DNA of 64,000 nt from Subtercola boreus (GCF_003399645.1 NZ_NBXD01000007.1:62001-126000); one strand, 5' to 3'; shown: positions 1 through 9,281, numbered from the stretch's first letter. Translations and numbers: made by a program. The notes: a model not told the origin generated them from the letters alone.

Positions 1-1
1 T

Positions 2-130
2 GTTTCAGTGCCCTTCGCCTTTCTTCTAGTACATGCAGGTTGGGCCCTAATCGTGTTCGGAATTGGTACTTGGCTGATCAACAAGACGGTCTACCACGAC
101 GTAATGAGGATCGTTCGAAAAAAATTGTGA
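2..130 (+). CDS. C-terminal fragment of an integral membrane protein
   Basis: Frame 2 is open from the window edge to a TGA at 128-130 and gives 42 residues. About 22 hydrophobic residues (one transmembrane helix) are followed by a short basic tail ending VRKKL, which would be cytosolic. The rest of the gene lies outside the window, so the family cannot be named. Because an acyltransferase and glycan-active genes follow, a polysaccharide flippase, polymerase or another acyltransferase would fit, but that is inference from context only. Confidence 0.55.
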   Translation, partial: VSVPFAFLLVHAGWALIVFGIGTWLINKTVYHDVMRIVRKKL

Positions 131-148
131 ACCCGCGGTGTTCACGTT

Positions 149-1255
149 ATGCGGACGGAAGCGACGTGGGCTAGCGTTCGCTTCATGGGGAACCGGCAGT
201 CAATCGCAGAGCGTTTCGACGCGAGGAGAAATAGTCTCAATTTCATCAGGCTCACTTTGGCCGGGCTGGTAGTTATCGCTCACACATGGCCGGTCGGCGG
301 ATACGGCTCGACACCCTTTCTTGGCGACCAGGACATTGGGGATTGGGCCGTCGCCGGATTCTTTACCATCTCGGGGTTTCTCATCACTGGCAGCCGACTT
401 GCATCGAGTTCTGCCCGAAGCTACTACTGGAAGCGATTTCTTCGAATCTACCCAGGCTTTCTCGCGGCCCTTCTTGTGGTTGCCTTCGTGGCGGCACCGG
501 TAGCAGGATTAATCAATTCAAACGGCTCGTACCAAATCGTGGATGGCATCACTTACGTCCTAAAGAACCTCGGTTTATTCATATTTCAGCGGGACATTGG
601 TAATACGCTCACCGGGATGCCATTTGATGAGGCCTGGAATTCCCCATTGTGGACTCTGTCCTACGAGGCGGCTTGCTACGTAGTGGTCGGAGTACTTGTC
701 TCGTTCCTGCCGCGTCGTCACGTGCGGTGGGTGGTGATTTGGGTTTTGGTCTTATGTGTCGCTGTCACGATCCCACAGGCGATAGACGCCGTAAACTTGC
801 CATTGTTGTTCGCGCGCGGCTTGCGGCTTGGAGGCTTTTTTGCAGCAGGCGCGACGCTGTACTTCTTCCGTGGAGCCGTACCCCTCACAGGTCTCCTTGC
901 CGCATGCGCGGCCGGTCTCACTGCAGTGACGATGTATCTCGGAGTGTTTCAAGCACTGGCTGGTTTGCCCGTTGCCTATCTTTTGCTCTATCTGGGTTCG
1001 ACGCTTCCGTTCCACCGGATTGGCGTACCAAACGATATTTCGTACGGAATTTATATTTATGGATTCCCGATTCAGCAATTGCTCGCGATGAGCCTCTCGG
1101 ATCTGTCAGTGCCGATTCCGGTCTTCGTGGCGCTTTCCTTGGGGCTGACCATGCCGCTTGCGCTAGCGTCATGGTTCGTCGTTGAAAAGCCCGCCCTGCG
1201 GCTCAGGCGCCTTCCCTCGAGTCGACGTATCCACGAGCAATCCTGGCCGGCGTAG
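149..1255 (+). CDS. Acyltransferase 3 (OafA/YrhL-type) membrane protein
   Basis: 368 residues if started at ATG 149; an in-frame ATG at 185 (MGNRQSIAERF) is an equally possible start. The family signature is visible: an N-terminal helix with 'LNFIRLTLAGLVVIAHT', whose His is the expected catalytic residue, then 'GFFTISGFLITGSR' and 'RFLRIYPGF', followed by roughly eight further hydrophobic segments and a C-terminal 'VEKPALRLR'. Members move acetyl or other acyl groups from the cytosol onto extracytoplasmic sugars or lipids. It starts 18 bases after the preceding membrane-protein stop, so co-transcription is likely. With secreted glycan-active proteins downstream, O-acylation of a surface polysaccharide is the likeliest role; the acceptor is unknown. 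Confidence 0.85.
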   Translation: MRTEATWASVRFMGNRQSIAERFDARRNSLNFIRLTLAGLVVIAHTWPVGGYGSTPFLGDQDIGDWAVAGFFTISGFLITGSRLASSSARSYYWKRFLRIYPGFLAALLVVAFVAAPVAGLINSNGSYQIVDGITYVLKNLGLFIFQRDIGNTLTGMPFDEAWNSPLWTLSYEAACYVVVGVLVSFLPRRHVRWVVIWVLVLCVAVTIPQAIDAVNLPLLFARGLRLGGFFAAGATLYFFRGAVPLTGLLAACAAGLTAVTMYLGVFQALAGLPVAYLLLYLGSTLPFHRIGVPNDISYGIYIYGFPIQQLLAMSLSDLSVPIPVFVALSLGLTMPLALASWFVVEKPALRLRRLPSSRRIHEQSWPA

Positions 1256-1440
1256 TCGGGCTTCGAAGAGGCCAATTGCACCGATGCCCGAACTGCGAAG
1301 TCGGAGGCGGTCGAGAGCGTCGATGATCCAGAGGCCGGTGAGCAACTGCATCCTTCGGGTTAAAAGCCCTCCCGCCACGCCGCGGAGTTGTTGAATCGCT
1401 AGCGAATATCACGACATGTCCATATACTCCGGAGAGATAG

Positions 1441-1455
1441 CCCCCTCTTTGGGGG
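1441..1455. promoter_or_regulatory. Palindrome CCCCC-N5-GGGGG upstream of the secreted beta-helix gene
   Basis: A perfect 5+5 inverted repeat with spacer TCTTT lies 54 bases before the preferred GTG start at 1509. It resembles two longer palindromes ahead of ugd (6192-6207) and of the GtrA-DprE1-DprE2 operon (17391-17408). It could be an operator or a short hairpin in the leader. The rest of 1256-1508 shows nothing else recognisable. Confidence 0.3.
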
Positions 1456-1508
1456 TGGTGACTGCGAACTCTCATCGGGGTTGTTCGCATCGCCGGTTTG
1501 GGAGCATC

Positions 1509-4500
1509 GTGCCGACAGTCCGAACGAACAAAGCGAAGCTGACCCTCGGTGCGGTTTCGGCCGCTCTTCTCGTCACAGCGGTTCTACCGGCTAGCCCCGC
1601 TTTCGCTTTAACCGCCGTCGGGCCAGGGCGTATCGAGAACAGTTCGTCCCAACTTAACTTCTCAGGCACGTGGCAACTATCGTCGCCTTCGAGTAAAGAC
1701 AGTGGCGGAAACAGTGCGGCAGCCAAGGCCGCTGGCGATTTCGTAGAGCTCGCCTTCAACTCGACTGGCGTGAAGTGGTTGGCTCGAACAGGCCCATCTT
1801 TGGGCTTGGCATCTGTCTACATGGATGGAGTCAAGGTCAAAGATGTCGATTTATATTCGGCCACCCAGTCATACCAGCAGGTCGTCTACTCGAGTTCAGG
1901 CCTCGCTGACGCCACACACGTCATCAAGATCGAGCGCCAGGGGAAGCACAGCTCCTCGTCGACGGGCAACGACGTGGTCTTGGACGCAATCGATGTTGTG
2001 GACTCGGTGGCTCCGGCGAGCGTAGCTGGATTGACAGCGACGCAGGCCCAGTCGGTTGTGCAAACCTCCTGGGCCGCAAGTGAAGCGCAAGACGTGGCTT
2101 CGTACAGGGTGTATCGGAAGACCAACTCGGGAACGTCAGCTGTTGTCCGGGAACTAGCGGCGCCCGCGACATCCTGGGCTGATGCGGGTGTTCTCCCCGG
2201 GTTGACCTACCAATACCAAGTGACTGCCGTGGACTCAAGCGGGAACGAGGGCCAGCCGAGCTCTGGGGTGTCGATCTCCGTGTCAACCGATTCGGTCGCC
2301 ACATCGGGAAGGCAGGAGAACACGTCGGGACTGATTCACTCTGAAGGGACCTGGCAGCTGTCCGCACCTTCAAGCAATGACAGCGGCGGCAATAGTTCGG
2401 CTGGAAAGATCACTGGCGACTATGTCGAGCTAGCGTTCAGTGGAAGCGCGGTGCAGTGGATTGCCCGGACTGGCCCCTATCTTGGGGTCGCAGCTGTGTT
2501 CATCGATGCGATTAAAGTTGCCGATGTCGATCTCTACAGCCCAGCTGCCGCCTACAACCAACGTGTCTTTGCAAGCCAGCCGTTGGCCAGTGGTATACAC
2601 ACCATTCAAGTGGTTCGATCGGGCGTCCAATCGAGCGCCTCGACAGGCAAGGATATTGTCCTCGATGCGTTCGACGTCCTGGACGTCGAGGCCCCGGCCC
2701 CGGTTTCGGGAGTCACAGCACAGATCTCAGGCTCAGTAGTGAACGTCAGCTGGACTGCCTCAACCTCACCCGATGTCTCTGGTTACGACGTGAACAGGGT
2801 CGTCGGTACAGAGCAATCTGTGCTTAGCCGTGTTCAGGCTGGCAATACCACTGTCGCTGATTTTTCCGCGCCCACCGGAGTGGACCTGAAGTACACAGTT
2901 TCGGCATTCGATTCCAGCGGCAATACTTCGGGCGCAGTATCGTCGTCGCCAGTAGCTGTGTCAACGACGACCACCGTCGCCTCCTCTCGCTATGAAGACG
3001 GCTCGACAGCGATTGGGTGGAGTGGCACGTGGGCCGCCCAGTCCAATAGTTCAGATAGCGGGGGAACTAGCCGGGCTGGGAAGGTGGCAGGCAGTTCTGC
3101 GCAGATCGCATTCAACCAAACCGGAATCGACTGGGTTTCGCGAACTGGACCGTCTCTCGGGCTTGCGGATGTTTTTCTGGATGACGTCAAGGTCGCTACG
3201 GTTGATCTCTACTCTCCTTCTCAGACATTTCAGCAGAAGGTCTACTCGAGCCATTCGCTCTCGGGCACTGGCCATAAGTTGCGAGTTGTGCGAACGGGAA
3301 CAAAAAATTCAGCGTCATCGGGGAATGACATCACCGTGGATGCGTTTGTTGTCTCGGATACGATCGCACCGCCCAGTGCCAGCAATCTGGCGGTTTCACC
3401 TCAGACAAGCGGCTTGCTCGTGTCCTGGAACGCGAGCTCTGCAGGTGACGTGGCTGGCTACCGTGTCTACCGCGCATTGGGTTCGGGCGCGCTGCTTGTA
3501 GTCAGCGGGTCGTCCCTGCTCACGACGACACAGTTCACCGACATCGGGCTCAGTGAAGGGGCGACCTACCGGTTCGCCGTCGGGGTGGTCGACTCCAGCG
3601 GAAACGAATCGATCAAGGGAAAGATCGTCTCGATGCAACAGCCCACGTTCTCGGCGCCATCCGTTCGGGCTGCGGACTGCCCGGCCGGAGGGGTGGCCGT
3701 CGCCAACATCACGCAGCTGCGAACCGCTTTGGTCAATGCAGGGCCCGGTTCGGTCATCAAACTAGCTCCGGGCACCTACCGCGGCGGCATAACCGTTACG
3801 ACCAGCGGCACATCGGCAAACCCGATCTGGATCTGTGGCCCGCGAACAGCAATCTTCGACAATTTCAACGTAGCTTCTGCAAACGGAGTCTTCATCAATA
3901 CCGCTTCTTACGTGAATCTGGCCGGATTTAGTATTCAGAACTTTCGTAAGGGTGTCGTGCTCTCGTCGGCAAGCCATATCTCAGTGGCAGACCTGGCTAT
4001 CAACAATGTCGGCAACGAAGCCATAAAGCTCCGCTACGGCACAGTCGACTCAATTGTCATCGGCAATGTCATCTCGAAAACTGGACTTGTCGACAGTGTC
4101 TATGGAGAAGGCGTATACATCGGGACTTCTCCAAAGGATTGGTGCGATGTCTACGCCTGTAAAGCCGATATGAGCGATCGGAACTGGGTCATAGACAACA
4201 CAATCAGCGGTACGACTGCTGACCCGATAGAGGCGAAGCCAGGAACTAGCGGAGGCGTAATACGGGGTAACCACGTTGACGGTACTGCTCTCATCGATGT
4301 CTCGACGATCATGGCGATAAAGGGAAAACAGTATTTCGTAGCAGACAATGTTGGGACGAACGGCAAGGCTGACGTGGGGTTCTTCAGTGCCGAAACCGAA
4401 GTCGCGGGTTACGGTCGCAACAATTCGTTCGCTCGCAACACAGTGAGCGTGCCGAAAGGCAGCACGGGGATCTATGTTGGAACGAATGCGGGCAACGTCG

Positions 4501-4565
4501 TTGACTGCACGAATTCGGTCTTGGTGTCTGGGTCTGTGTTGACCAACGTGACGTGTCAGAAGTAA
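1509..4565 (+). CDS. Large secreted modular protein: three CBM-like + FN3 modules and a C-terminal parallel beta-helix
   Basis: The open frame reaches back to ATG 1416, but the GTG at 1509 (GGAG just upstream) starts directly at a clear signal peptide: basic 'RTNKAK', a hydrophobic core, and a cleavage-like 'SPAFA'. From that start the protein has 1018 residues. A module of about 225 residues is repeated three times. Each has a jelly-roll, CBM-like part ('SGTWQLSSPSSKDSGG', 'ARTGPSLG', 'DLYS', 'LDAIDV') followed by a fibronectin-III domain ('YRVYRK', 'AVDSSGNEG'). The last ~290 residues carry repeated N/I/G-rich turns typical of a right-handed beta-helix, as in polysaccharide lyases and NosD-type proteins. 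No anchor or sorting signal is seen. Binding and perhaps cleavage of an extracellular glycan is inferred. It is convergent with the PL14-like gene, 18 bases away. Confidence 0.75.
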   Translation: MPTVRTNKAKLTLGAVSAALLVTAVLPASPAFALTAVGPGRIENSSSQLNFSGTWQLSSPSSKDSGGNSAAAKAAGDFVELAFNSTGVKWLARTGPSLGLASVYMDGVKVKDVDLYSATQSYQQVVYSSSGLADATHVIKIERQGKHSSSSTGNDVVLDAIDVVDSVAPASVAGLTATQAQSVVQTSWAASEAQDVASYRVYRKTNSGTSAVVRELAAPATSWADAGVLPGLTYQYQVTAVDSSGNEGQPSSGVSISVSTDSVATSGRQENTSGLIHSEGTWQLSAPSSNDSGGNSSAGKITGDYVELAFSGSAVQWIARTGPYLGVAAVFIDAIKVADVDLYSPAAAYNQRVFASQPLASGIHTIQVVRSGVQSSASTGKDIVLDAFDVLDVEAPAPVSGVTAQISGSVVNVSWTASTSPDVSGYDVNRVVGTEQSVLSRVQAGNTTVADFSAPTGVDLKYTVSAFDSSGNTSGAVSSSPVAVSTTTTVASSRYEDGSTAIGWSGTWAAQSNSSDSGGTSRAGKVAGSSAQIAFNQTGIDWVSRTGPSLGLADVFLDDVKVATVDLYSPSQTFQQKVYSSHSLSGTGHKLRVVRTGTKNSASSGNDITVDAFVVSDTIAPPSASNLAVSPQTSGLLVSWNASSAGDVAGYRVYRALGSGALLVVSGSSLLTTTQFTDIGLSEGATYRFAVGVVDSSGNESIKGKIVSMQQPTFSAPSVRAADCPAGGVAVANITQLRTALVNAGPGSVIKLAPGTYRGGITVTTSGTSANPIWICGPRTAIFDNFNVASANGVFINTASYVNLAGFSIQNFRKGVVLSSASHISVADLAINNVGNEAIKLRYGTVDSIVIGNVISKTGLVDSVYGEGVYIGTSPKDWCDVYACKADMSDRNWVIDNTISGTTADPIEAKPGTSGGVIRGNHVDGTALIDVSTIMAIKGKQYFVADNVGTNGKADVGFFSAETEVAGYGRNNSFARNTVSVPKGSTGIYVGTNAGNVVDCTNSVLVSGSVLTNVTCQK

Positions 4566-4583
4566 GCGCGCGGGTGACCGTTC

Positions 4584-6065
4584 TCAGTGCGTGATCGGGT
4601 CGGTGCTGAGCACCACATCGTCGTAATCAATTCTTGAGTCGGTGAGGGGCGCCCAACTGGAATCGTGGCCACCGTAGTAGCTAGTGAATTTAATAGTGTC
4701 TATGGAGTAGGAGAGGTCGTCTCTGAAACGGACATCCTTCTGATCGAGCACGAGTTGACCGTCATACCATGCCTTGAGGATGCCGTTGTGTTGACCGGGC
4801 GTATTCATGCTCACATAGCTTTCGATGGTGTGCCAGGCTCCATCGTTCAGGTAAACGTCGCTCCCATTGAGGTTGTAACGCAGGTCCGGAGCGTACTGCG
4901 TTGTCTGATCGGGCGTATATGGGTATTGAACCAGGTAGCCATTGGATCGCCACATTCCCCGTGCACTCCACCCGATGGCGGTCCCATTTGGGTCGTTCTG
5001 GCCGGACGATGAGTGAGGGGCATCCGTTGTGCTCTCGCCTCCGATGGGACAGATGCCTCCGCACAACCCCGGGAGCTTGCCTCCCTTTGCGGGGTCGAAG
5101 TCGCCCGATGTGCGGACACGATAGGCGAAGTACAGAGCGTTTTGAGGAGTCTTGAGGGACCACTGGAGGAGAACCCGGTCATCCTTTTCCGCATCCTGGC
5201 TGTTGTACTTCCCGGCCGGGAACGTCTTCTGGAGAAACCTGTTGCTCTGATCGTCCGCAATAACCAGTGAACCGGCAGGTCTGACCGTGAAACCCTGAAG
5301 CGCTCCGCCGTCGCTTTTCCATTCGTCCTTGGCCTCAGATTGCAAGTATGTCCCGACGGGGGCGCGATTGAAATCAACATTTAACAAGGCCTTGGAGACG
5401 TTCATCTTCAACAGTGAATGATCTGCCCCGGTCACGTCGTTTGCTAGGGTCACGACTCGTTCGAGAACGAGCGGTTTGGCTGTATTCGGCTCAGTCCAAC
5501 ATGCACGGATGTGAAAGTCAGTTGCAGGTTGGCCATTCGTCGAGGAACTAGACGGGGAGGCTTCAATCCAAATGCCCGTGGCTGCTGTCACAGCCCCCGT
5601 GGGGTCGAATACCACGGACACGGGTCCTTCAGCTATTCCTGTTAGGCGAGGAGGTATTTGAAACCCGGTTTTCGGGTTCAGCGTGAAGGCTCGGTCTATG
5701 TGTGCTGGATTGCGGCAGGCAACCTGGTTTTGAAGATCCTGCAGCGAGGACACGGACGAACCGCGCATTTTGGCCAACAGATTAGCCCAAGCAGCACTCT
5801 GGGCCGACGTCGCATACTGCTGGCTCGAGTCTGCTTTGCTGGCGTTCTGCAGTTGTGAAAGCATTGCCGCCTGCTGCGATATGGCTTGCTCTGCTGAGGT
5901 CGTATCCGTAGCCGATTTTTGTGAGGGCGAGTCGCGTCGGTTTGCGACTCCCGAGCCGAGAGTAATTAGGACGACCAGCAAAACTGCTCCACCGAGGACG
6001 AACCACCGAACCGTCGGGGACCAGCGACGGCGCGGTCGCTTCGACGCGTTCGACTGATCAGACAC
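4584..6065 (-). CDS. Membrane-anchored polysaccharide lyase family 14-like protein
   Basis: The frame is open back to TTG 6095, with an ATG at 6092. The GTG at 6065 follows a GGAGGG stretch at Shine-Dalgarno distance and precedes 'SDQSNASKRPRRRW', so I prefer it (about 493 residues). A basic N-terminus and a single hydrophobic helix ('WFVLGGAVLLVVLITLGSG') are followed by a Ser/Gln/Ala-rich stalk. That suggests an uncleaved anchor with the body outside. The C-terminal ~230 residues show PL14-type features: 'FAYRVRTSGDF', 'KGGKLPGLCGG', 'GWSARGMWRSNG', 'GAWHTIESYVSMNTPG', 'WYDGQLV' and 'YDDVVLS'. PL14 members cleave uronate-containing polysaccharides such as alginate. Lyase activity on the cell's own or a foreign polyuronate is inferred; ugd, which makes UDP-glucuronate, lies next door. 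Confidence 0.7.
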   Translation of the reverse strand: MSDQSNASKRPRRRWSPTVRWFVLGGAVLLVVLITLGSGVANRRDSPSQKSATDTTSAEQAISQQAAMLSQLQNASKADSSQQYATSAQSAAWANLLAKMRGSSVSSLQDLQNQVACRNPAHIDRAFTLNPKTGFQIPPRLTGIAEGPVSVVFDPTGAVTAATGIWIEASPSSSSTNGQPATDFHIRACWTEPNTAKPLVLERVVTLANDVTGADHSLLKMNVSKALLNVDFNRAPVGTYLQSEAKDEWKSDGGALQGFTVRPAGSLVIADDQSNRFLQKTFPAGKYNSQDAEKDDRVLLQWSLKTPQNALYFAYRVRTSGDFDPAKGGKLPGLCGGICPIGGESTTDAPHSSSGQNDPNGTAIGWSARGMWRSNGYLVQYPYTPDQTTQYAPDLRYNLNGSDVYLNDGAWHTIESYVSMNTPGQHNGILKAWYDGQLVLDQKDVRFRDDLSYSIDTIKFTSYYGGHDSSWAPLTDSRIDYDDVVLSTDPITH

Positions 6066-6191
6066 CTCTCTCGCTCCCTCCGCGATGGTCATCAATGAAA
6101 TCCACAGTACTAGCGGGGTCTGACGGTCGTGCAGATGACGACCGGTGAAGTCGTCAGGTCTGTGTCAGGCGAACCCCCGTGGTACTCGTTG

Positions 6192-6207
6192 ACCCCTGTT
6201 CGGGGGT
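6192..6207. promoter_or_regulatory. Palindrome ACCCC-N6-GGGGT upstream of ugd
   Basis: ACCCC TGTTCG GGGGT, followed by AT, sits 112 bases before the ugd ATG. The core CCCCTGTTC...GGGGTAT recurs almost exactly at 17391-17410 ahead of the GtrA-DprE operon, suggesting a shared regulator of envelope-sugar genes. Confidence 0.4.
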
Positions 6208-6318
6208 ATCTTGATCGCGGCGAGAACCTCTGGTTCACATTGCCGCAACAAATTGCTGGTACAAATGACCAGACTCTGGGGGGCAGCTTGCATCCCGGTC
6301 GGCGCGAAAGGGCACTGC

Positions 6319-7629
6319 ATGAAAATCTCGGTCATCGGCTGCGGCTATCTCGGGGCGGTTCACGCTGCGGCTATGGCCGAACTGGGGCATGAGGTCGTCG
6401 GTATCGACGTCGACCCGAACAAGGTCGCGATGTTGGCCGCCGGTAAGGCGCCGTTCTTCGAGCCGGGCCTGCCCGAGATTCTGGCGAGCGGTATCGCCTC
6501 GGGGCGCCTGTCGTTCTCGACCGACATGGCCGCTGTGCAGGGCGCGAAGGTGCATTTCGTCGCGGTCGGTACGCCGCAGCGCAAGGGGGAGAACGCCGCC
6601 GACCTGACCTATGTCGATGCGGCGATCGACGCGCTCATCCCGCACCTCTCCGACGGGGACCTCGTGGCCGGCAAGTCGACCGTGCCGGTCGGCACCGCGG
6701 CGCGCCTGGCGGCCAAGGTCACGGCCGGGTCGGGTGCCCAGCTTGCCTGGAACCCCGAGTTCCTGCGGGAGGGTTTCGCCGTGGAGGACACAATCAGCCC
6801 CGATCGTCTCGTGTACGGGCTGCCCTCGGGTGACGCCCACGAGGCGACGAAGGCCGCGCTCGACGAGGTCTACGCGGTCGCGCTCTCGAAGGAGACCCCG
6901 CTCGTCGTCACCGACTACGCGACGGCTGAGCTCGTGAAGGTCTCGGCGAATGCTTTTCTCGCCACGAAGATCTCCTTCATCAATGCCATGGCCGAGATCG
7001 CCGAGACGACGGGTGCCGACGTCACGCAGTTGGCGGATGCCATTGGTTTCGATGCGCGCATCGGCCGCCGGTTCCTGAACGCCGGGGTCGGCTTCGGCGG
7101 CGGATGCCTGCCGAAGGACATTCGGGCCTTCACCGCCCGGGCCGAGGAGCTCGGCCGCGGCGAGTCGGTCGCCTTCCTGAAGGAGGTCGACTCGATCAAC
7201 CTGCGCCGTCGCCAAAAGGTCGTCGACCTGGTGGTCGCGAGCTTCGACGGGCAGATCTTCGGTAAGAAGGTCGCTGTTCTCGGGCTCGCCTTCAAGCCCG
7301 ATTCCGACGACATCCGTGACTCGCCGGCCCTGGATGTTGCCGCGCGGTTGAAGGGCCTGGGCGCCGACGTCATCGCGACCGACCCCGAGGCCATCGAGAA
7401 CGCGAAGCGTACGCATCCGCAGCTCGACTTCACGACCGACGTCGATGCGGCCCTGCAGGGTGCCGACGCGGTCGTCGTGGTCACAGAGTGGAAGGCGTTC
7501 CGCCAGCTCGATCCCGCCCGTGTCGCGACGCTCGTCTCGCGGCCCTACGTCATCGATGGCCGAAACTGCCTCGACCCTGCCGCCTGGCGTGAAGCCGGAT
7601 GGACCTACCAGGGCCTCGGCCGGCCATAG
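6319..7629 (+). CDS. ugd: UDP-glucose 6-dehydrogenase (UDP-glucose/GDP-mannose dehydrogenase family)
   Basis: 436 residues from ATG 6319. The frame extends further upstream, but that part lacks family similarity. The N-terminal Rossmann motif 'VIGCGYLG' (residues 5-12) binds NAD. 'VGTPQRKG' and 'AWNPEFLREG' mark the substrate domain, and the catalytic cysteine is C263 in 'GFGGGCLPKD'. The C-terminal domain has the conserved 'LAFKPDSDDIRDSPA'. The enzyme oxidises UDP-glucose to UDP-glucuronate in the cytosol using two NAD+, supplying uronic acid or onward sugars for surface polysaccharide. GC content rises sharply here compared with the preceding 6 kb. Specificity for UDP-glucose rather than GDP-mannose is inferred. 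Confidence 0.92.
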   Translation: MKISVIGCGYLGAVHAAAMAELGHEVVGIDVDPNKVAMLAAGKAPFFEPGLPEILASGIASGRLSFSTDMAAVQGAKVHFVAVGTPQRKGENAADLTYVDAAIDALIPHLSDGDLVAGKSTVPVGTAARLAAKVTAGSGAQLAWNPEFLREGFAVEDTISPDRLVYGLPSGDAHEATKAALDEVYAVALSKETPLVVTDYATAELVKVSANAFLATKISFINAMAEIAETTGADVTQLADAIGFDARIGRRFLNAGVGFGGGCLPKDIRAFTARAEELGRGESVAFLKEVDSINLRRRQKVVDLVVASFDGQIFGKKVAVLGLAFKPDSDDIRDSPALDVAARLKGLGADVIATDPEAIENAKRTHPQLDFTTDVDAALQGADAVVVVTEWKAFRQLDPARVATLVSRPYVIDGRNCLDPAAWREAGWTYQGLGRP

Positions 7630-7694
7630 ATCGGGCTGCCGCGAAAACGCTCGGAACGGTCATCCGGAGCCCTTCAGGATATTAAGCTGGAACG

Positions 7695-9176
7695 GTGACT
7701 GACTCACCGAAACCTGTAGACGTCGTTCTGATCGGCGGCGGCATCATGAGCGCGACCCTCGGGGCCCTCATCAAGCTGCTGCAGCCCGAATGGTCGATCG
7801 CGGTCTACGAGAAACTGGGGCGGGTCGCGCTCGAGAGTTCGAACCCGTGGAACAACGCGGGAACGGGTCATGCGGCCCTCTGCGAGCTGAACTACATGCC
7901 GCAGGCGCCCGATGGTTCGGTCGAGACGTCGAAGGCCGTGGCCATCAACGAGCAGTTCCAGGTGAGCCGGCAGCTGTGGTCGTTCCTCATCTCGAAAGGG
8001 CTCATCAAAGACCCCGAGAGCTTCATCAACTCCACTCCGCACATGACCTTCGTCAAGGGCGCCGACAACGTCGAGTACCTGCGGAAGCGTTACGAAGCGC
8101 TGTCTCACGAACCGCTCTTCGCCGGCATCGAGTTCAGCGACGACCCGCGCGTGATTTACGGGTGGTCTCCGCTGCTCATGCGCGACCGCCAGAAAGACGA
8201 GGTCGTTGCGGCGACCCGCGTGCCCGCCGGCACCGACGTCGACTTCGGGTCTCTCACGAAGCAGCTCTTCGACTACATCACGGCCAACGGCGCGACTCTG
8301 AACACCGAGCACAACGTCACGGGGCTGAAGAAGCAGAAAGACGGCACCTGGAAGATCGCGATGAAGCACCTGGTCGGTGGTACGCCGACCATTGTCAATG
8401 CGCGTTTCGTCTTCGTGGGTGCCGGCGGCGGTGCGTTGAACCTGCTGCAGAAGGCAGGCATCAGCGAGATCAAGGGCTTCGGCGGCTTTCCGATCAGCGG
8501 CGAGTTCCTGCGCACTGACAACCCCGCCGTGGTCAGGGAGCACCAGGCCAAGGTCTACGGCAAGGCCTCCGTGGGGGCACCGCCCATGTCGGTTCCGCAC
8601 CTCGACAAGCGCGTCGTCGACGGTGAGGCATCGCTGCTGTTCGGCCCGTATGCGGGGTTCAGCCCGAAGTTCCTGAAGTCCGGTTCGTGGCTCGACCTTC
8701 CCCGCAGCATCCGGTTGCACAATCTCGGTCCCATGCTCGCTGTCGCCCGCGACAACCTCGACCTCATGAAGTACCTCATCGGCGAGGTTTTCGCCAGCCG
8801 CGCCAAGAAGATGGAGGCGCTGAAGGAGTTCATGCCCACCGCCGACCCGAAGGACTGGTACCTCATCACGGCCGGCCAGCGCGTGCAGGTCATGAAGAAA
8901 GACGCCAAGAAGGGTGGAGTGCTGCAGTTCGGCACCGAGGTCATCACGGCGAAAGACGGCAGCATCGCAGGTCTGCTCGGGGCATCCCCCGGGGCCTCGA
9001 CCGCGGTTCCTATCATGCTCGACCTCATCGAGCGCTGCTTTCCGAGCGAGTACCCCACGTGGGTGCCGCAGCTGAAGAAGATGATTCCTTCGCTCGGCAC
9101 GAGGCTCAACGAGTCGCCCGCGAAGGCGAAGAAGGAGATCTCTGCGACGGCCGAGGTGCTCAACATCTCGGCCTGA
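7695..9176 (+). CDS. mqo: Malate:quinone oxidoreductase
   Basis: 493 residues from GTG 7695, the usual family length. An N-terminal FAD-binding motif 'VVLIGGGIMSATLGALIK' is followed by 'ESSNPWNNAGTGHAALCELNY', a strongly conserved Mqo block. Near the C-terminus are 'DWYLITAGQRVQVMKKD' and 'LLGASPGASTA'. The enzyme is FAD-dependent and membrane-associated; it oxidises malate to oxaloacetate and reduces the quinone pool, serving both the TCA cycle and respiration. A TATTAA hexamer 9 bases before the GTG could be a -10 box for a leaderless or near-leaderless transcript (inference). Confidence 0.95.
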   Translation: MTDSPKPVDVVLIGGGIMSATLGALIKLLQPEWSIAVYEKLGRVALESSNPWNNAGTGHAALCELNYMPQAPDGSVETSKAVAINEQFQVSRQLWSFLISKGLIKDPESFINSTPHMTFVKGADNVEYLRKRYEALSHEPLFAGIEFSDDPRVIYGWSPLLMRDRQKDEVVAATRVPAGTDVDFGSLTKQLFDYITANGATLNTEHNVTGLKKQKDGTWKIAMKHLVGGTPTIVNARFVFVGAGGGALNLLQKAGISEIKGFGGFPISGEFLRTDNPAVVREHQAKVYGKASVGAPPMSVPHLDKRVVDGEASLLFGPYAGFSPKFLKSGSWLDLPRSIRLHNLGPMLAVARDNLDLMKYLIGEVFASRAKKMEALKEFMPTADPKDWYLITAGQRVQVMKKDAKKGGVLQFGTEVITAKDGSIAGLLGASPGASTAVPIMLDLIERCFPSEYPTWVPQLKKMIPSLGTRLNESPAKAKKEISATAEVLNISA

Positions 9177-9281
9177 CCCGCGACGACTTCGAGCCCCCGA
9201 CGCCCTCGGGCGACACGAACCGCAGTCGGGGGGAGTGTCCGGCTACGCTGACGCTACTCATTCAGCGAGGGGCGGTCACCG

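Noticed and set aside
6129-6392. An 87-codon frame ahead of ugd
   Set aside because: No protein-like features and overlaps the start of ugd in another frame; the region is better explained as leader and operator DNA.
6235-7416. A 393-codon minus-strand frame opposite ugd
   Set aside because: Shadow of ugd with Arg/Asp/Leu-rich composition.
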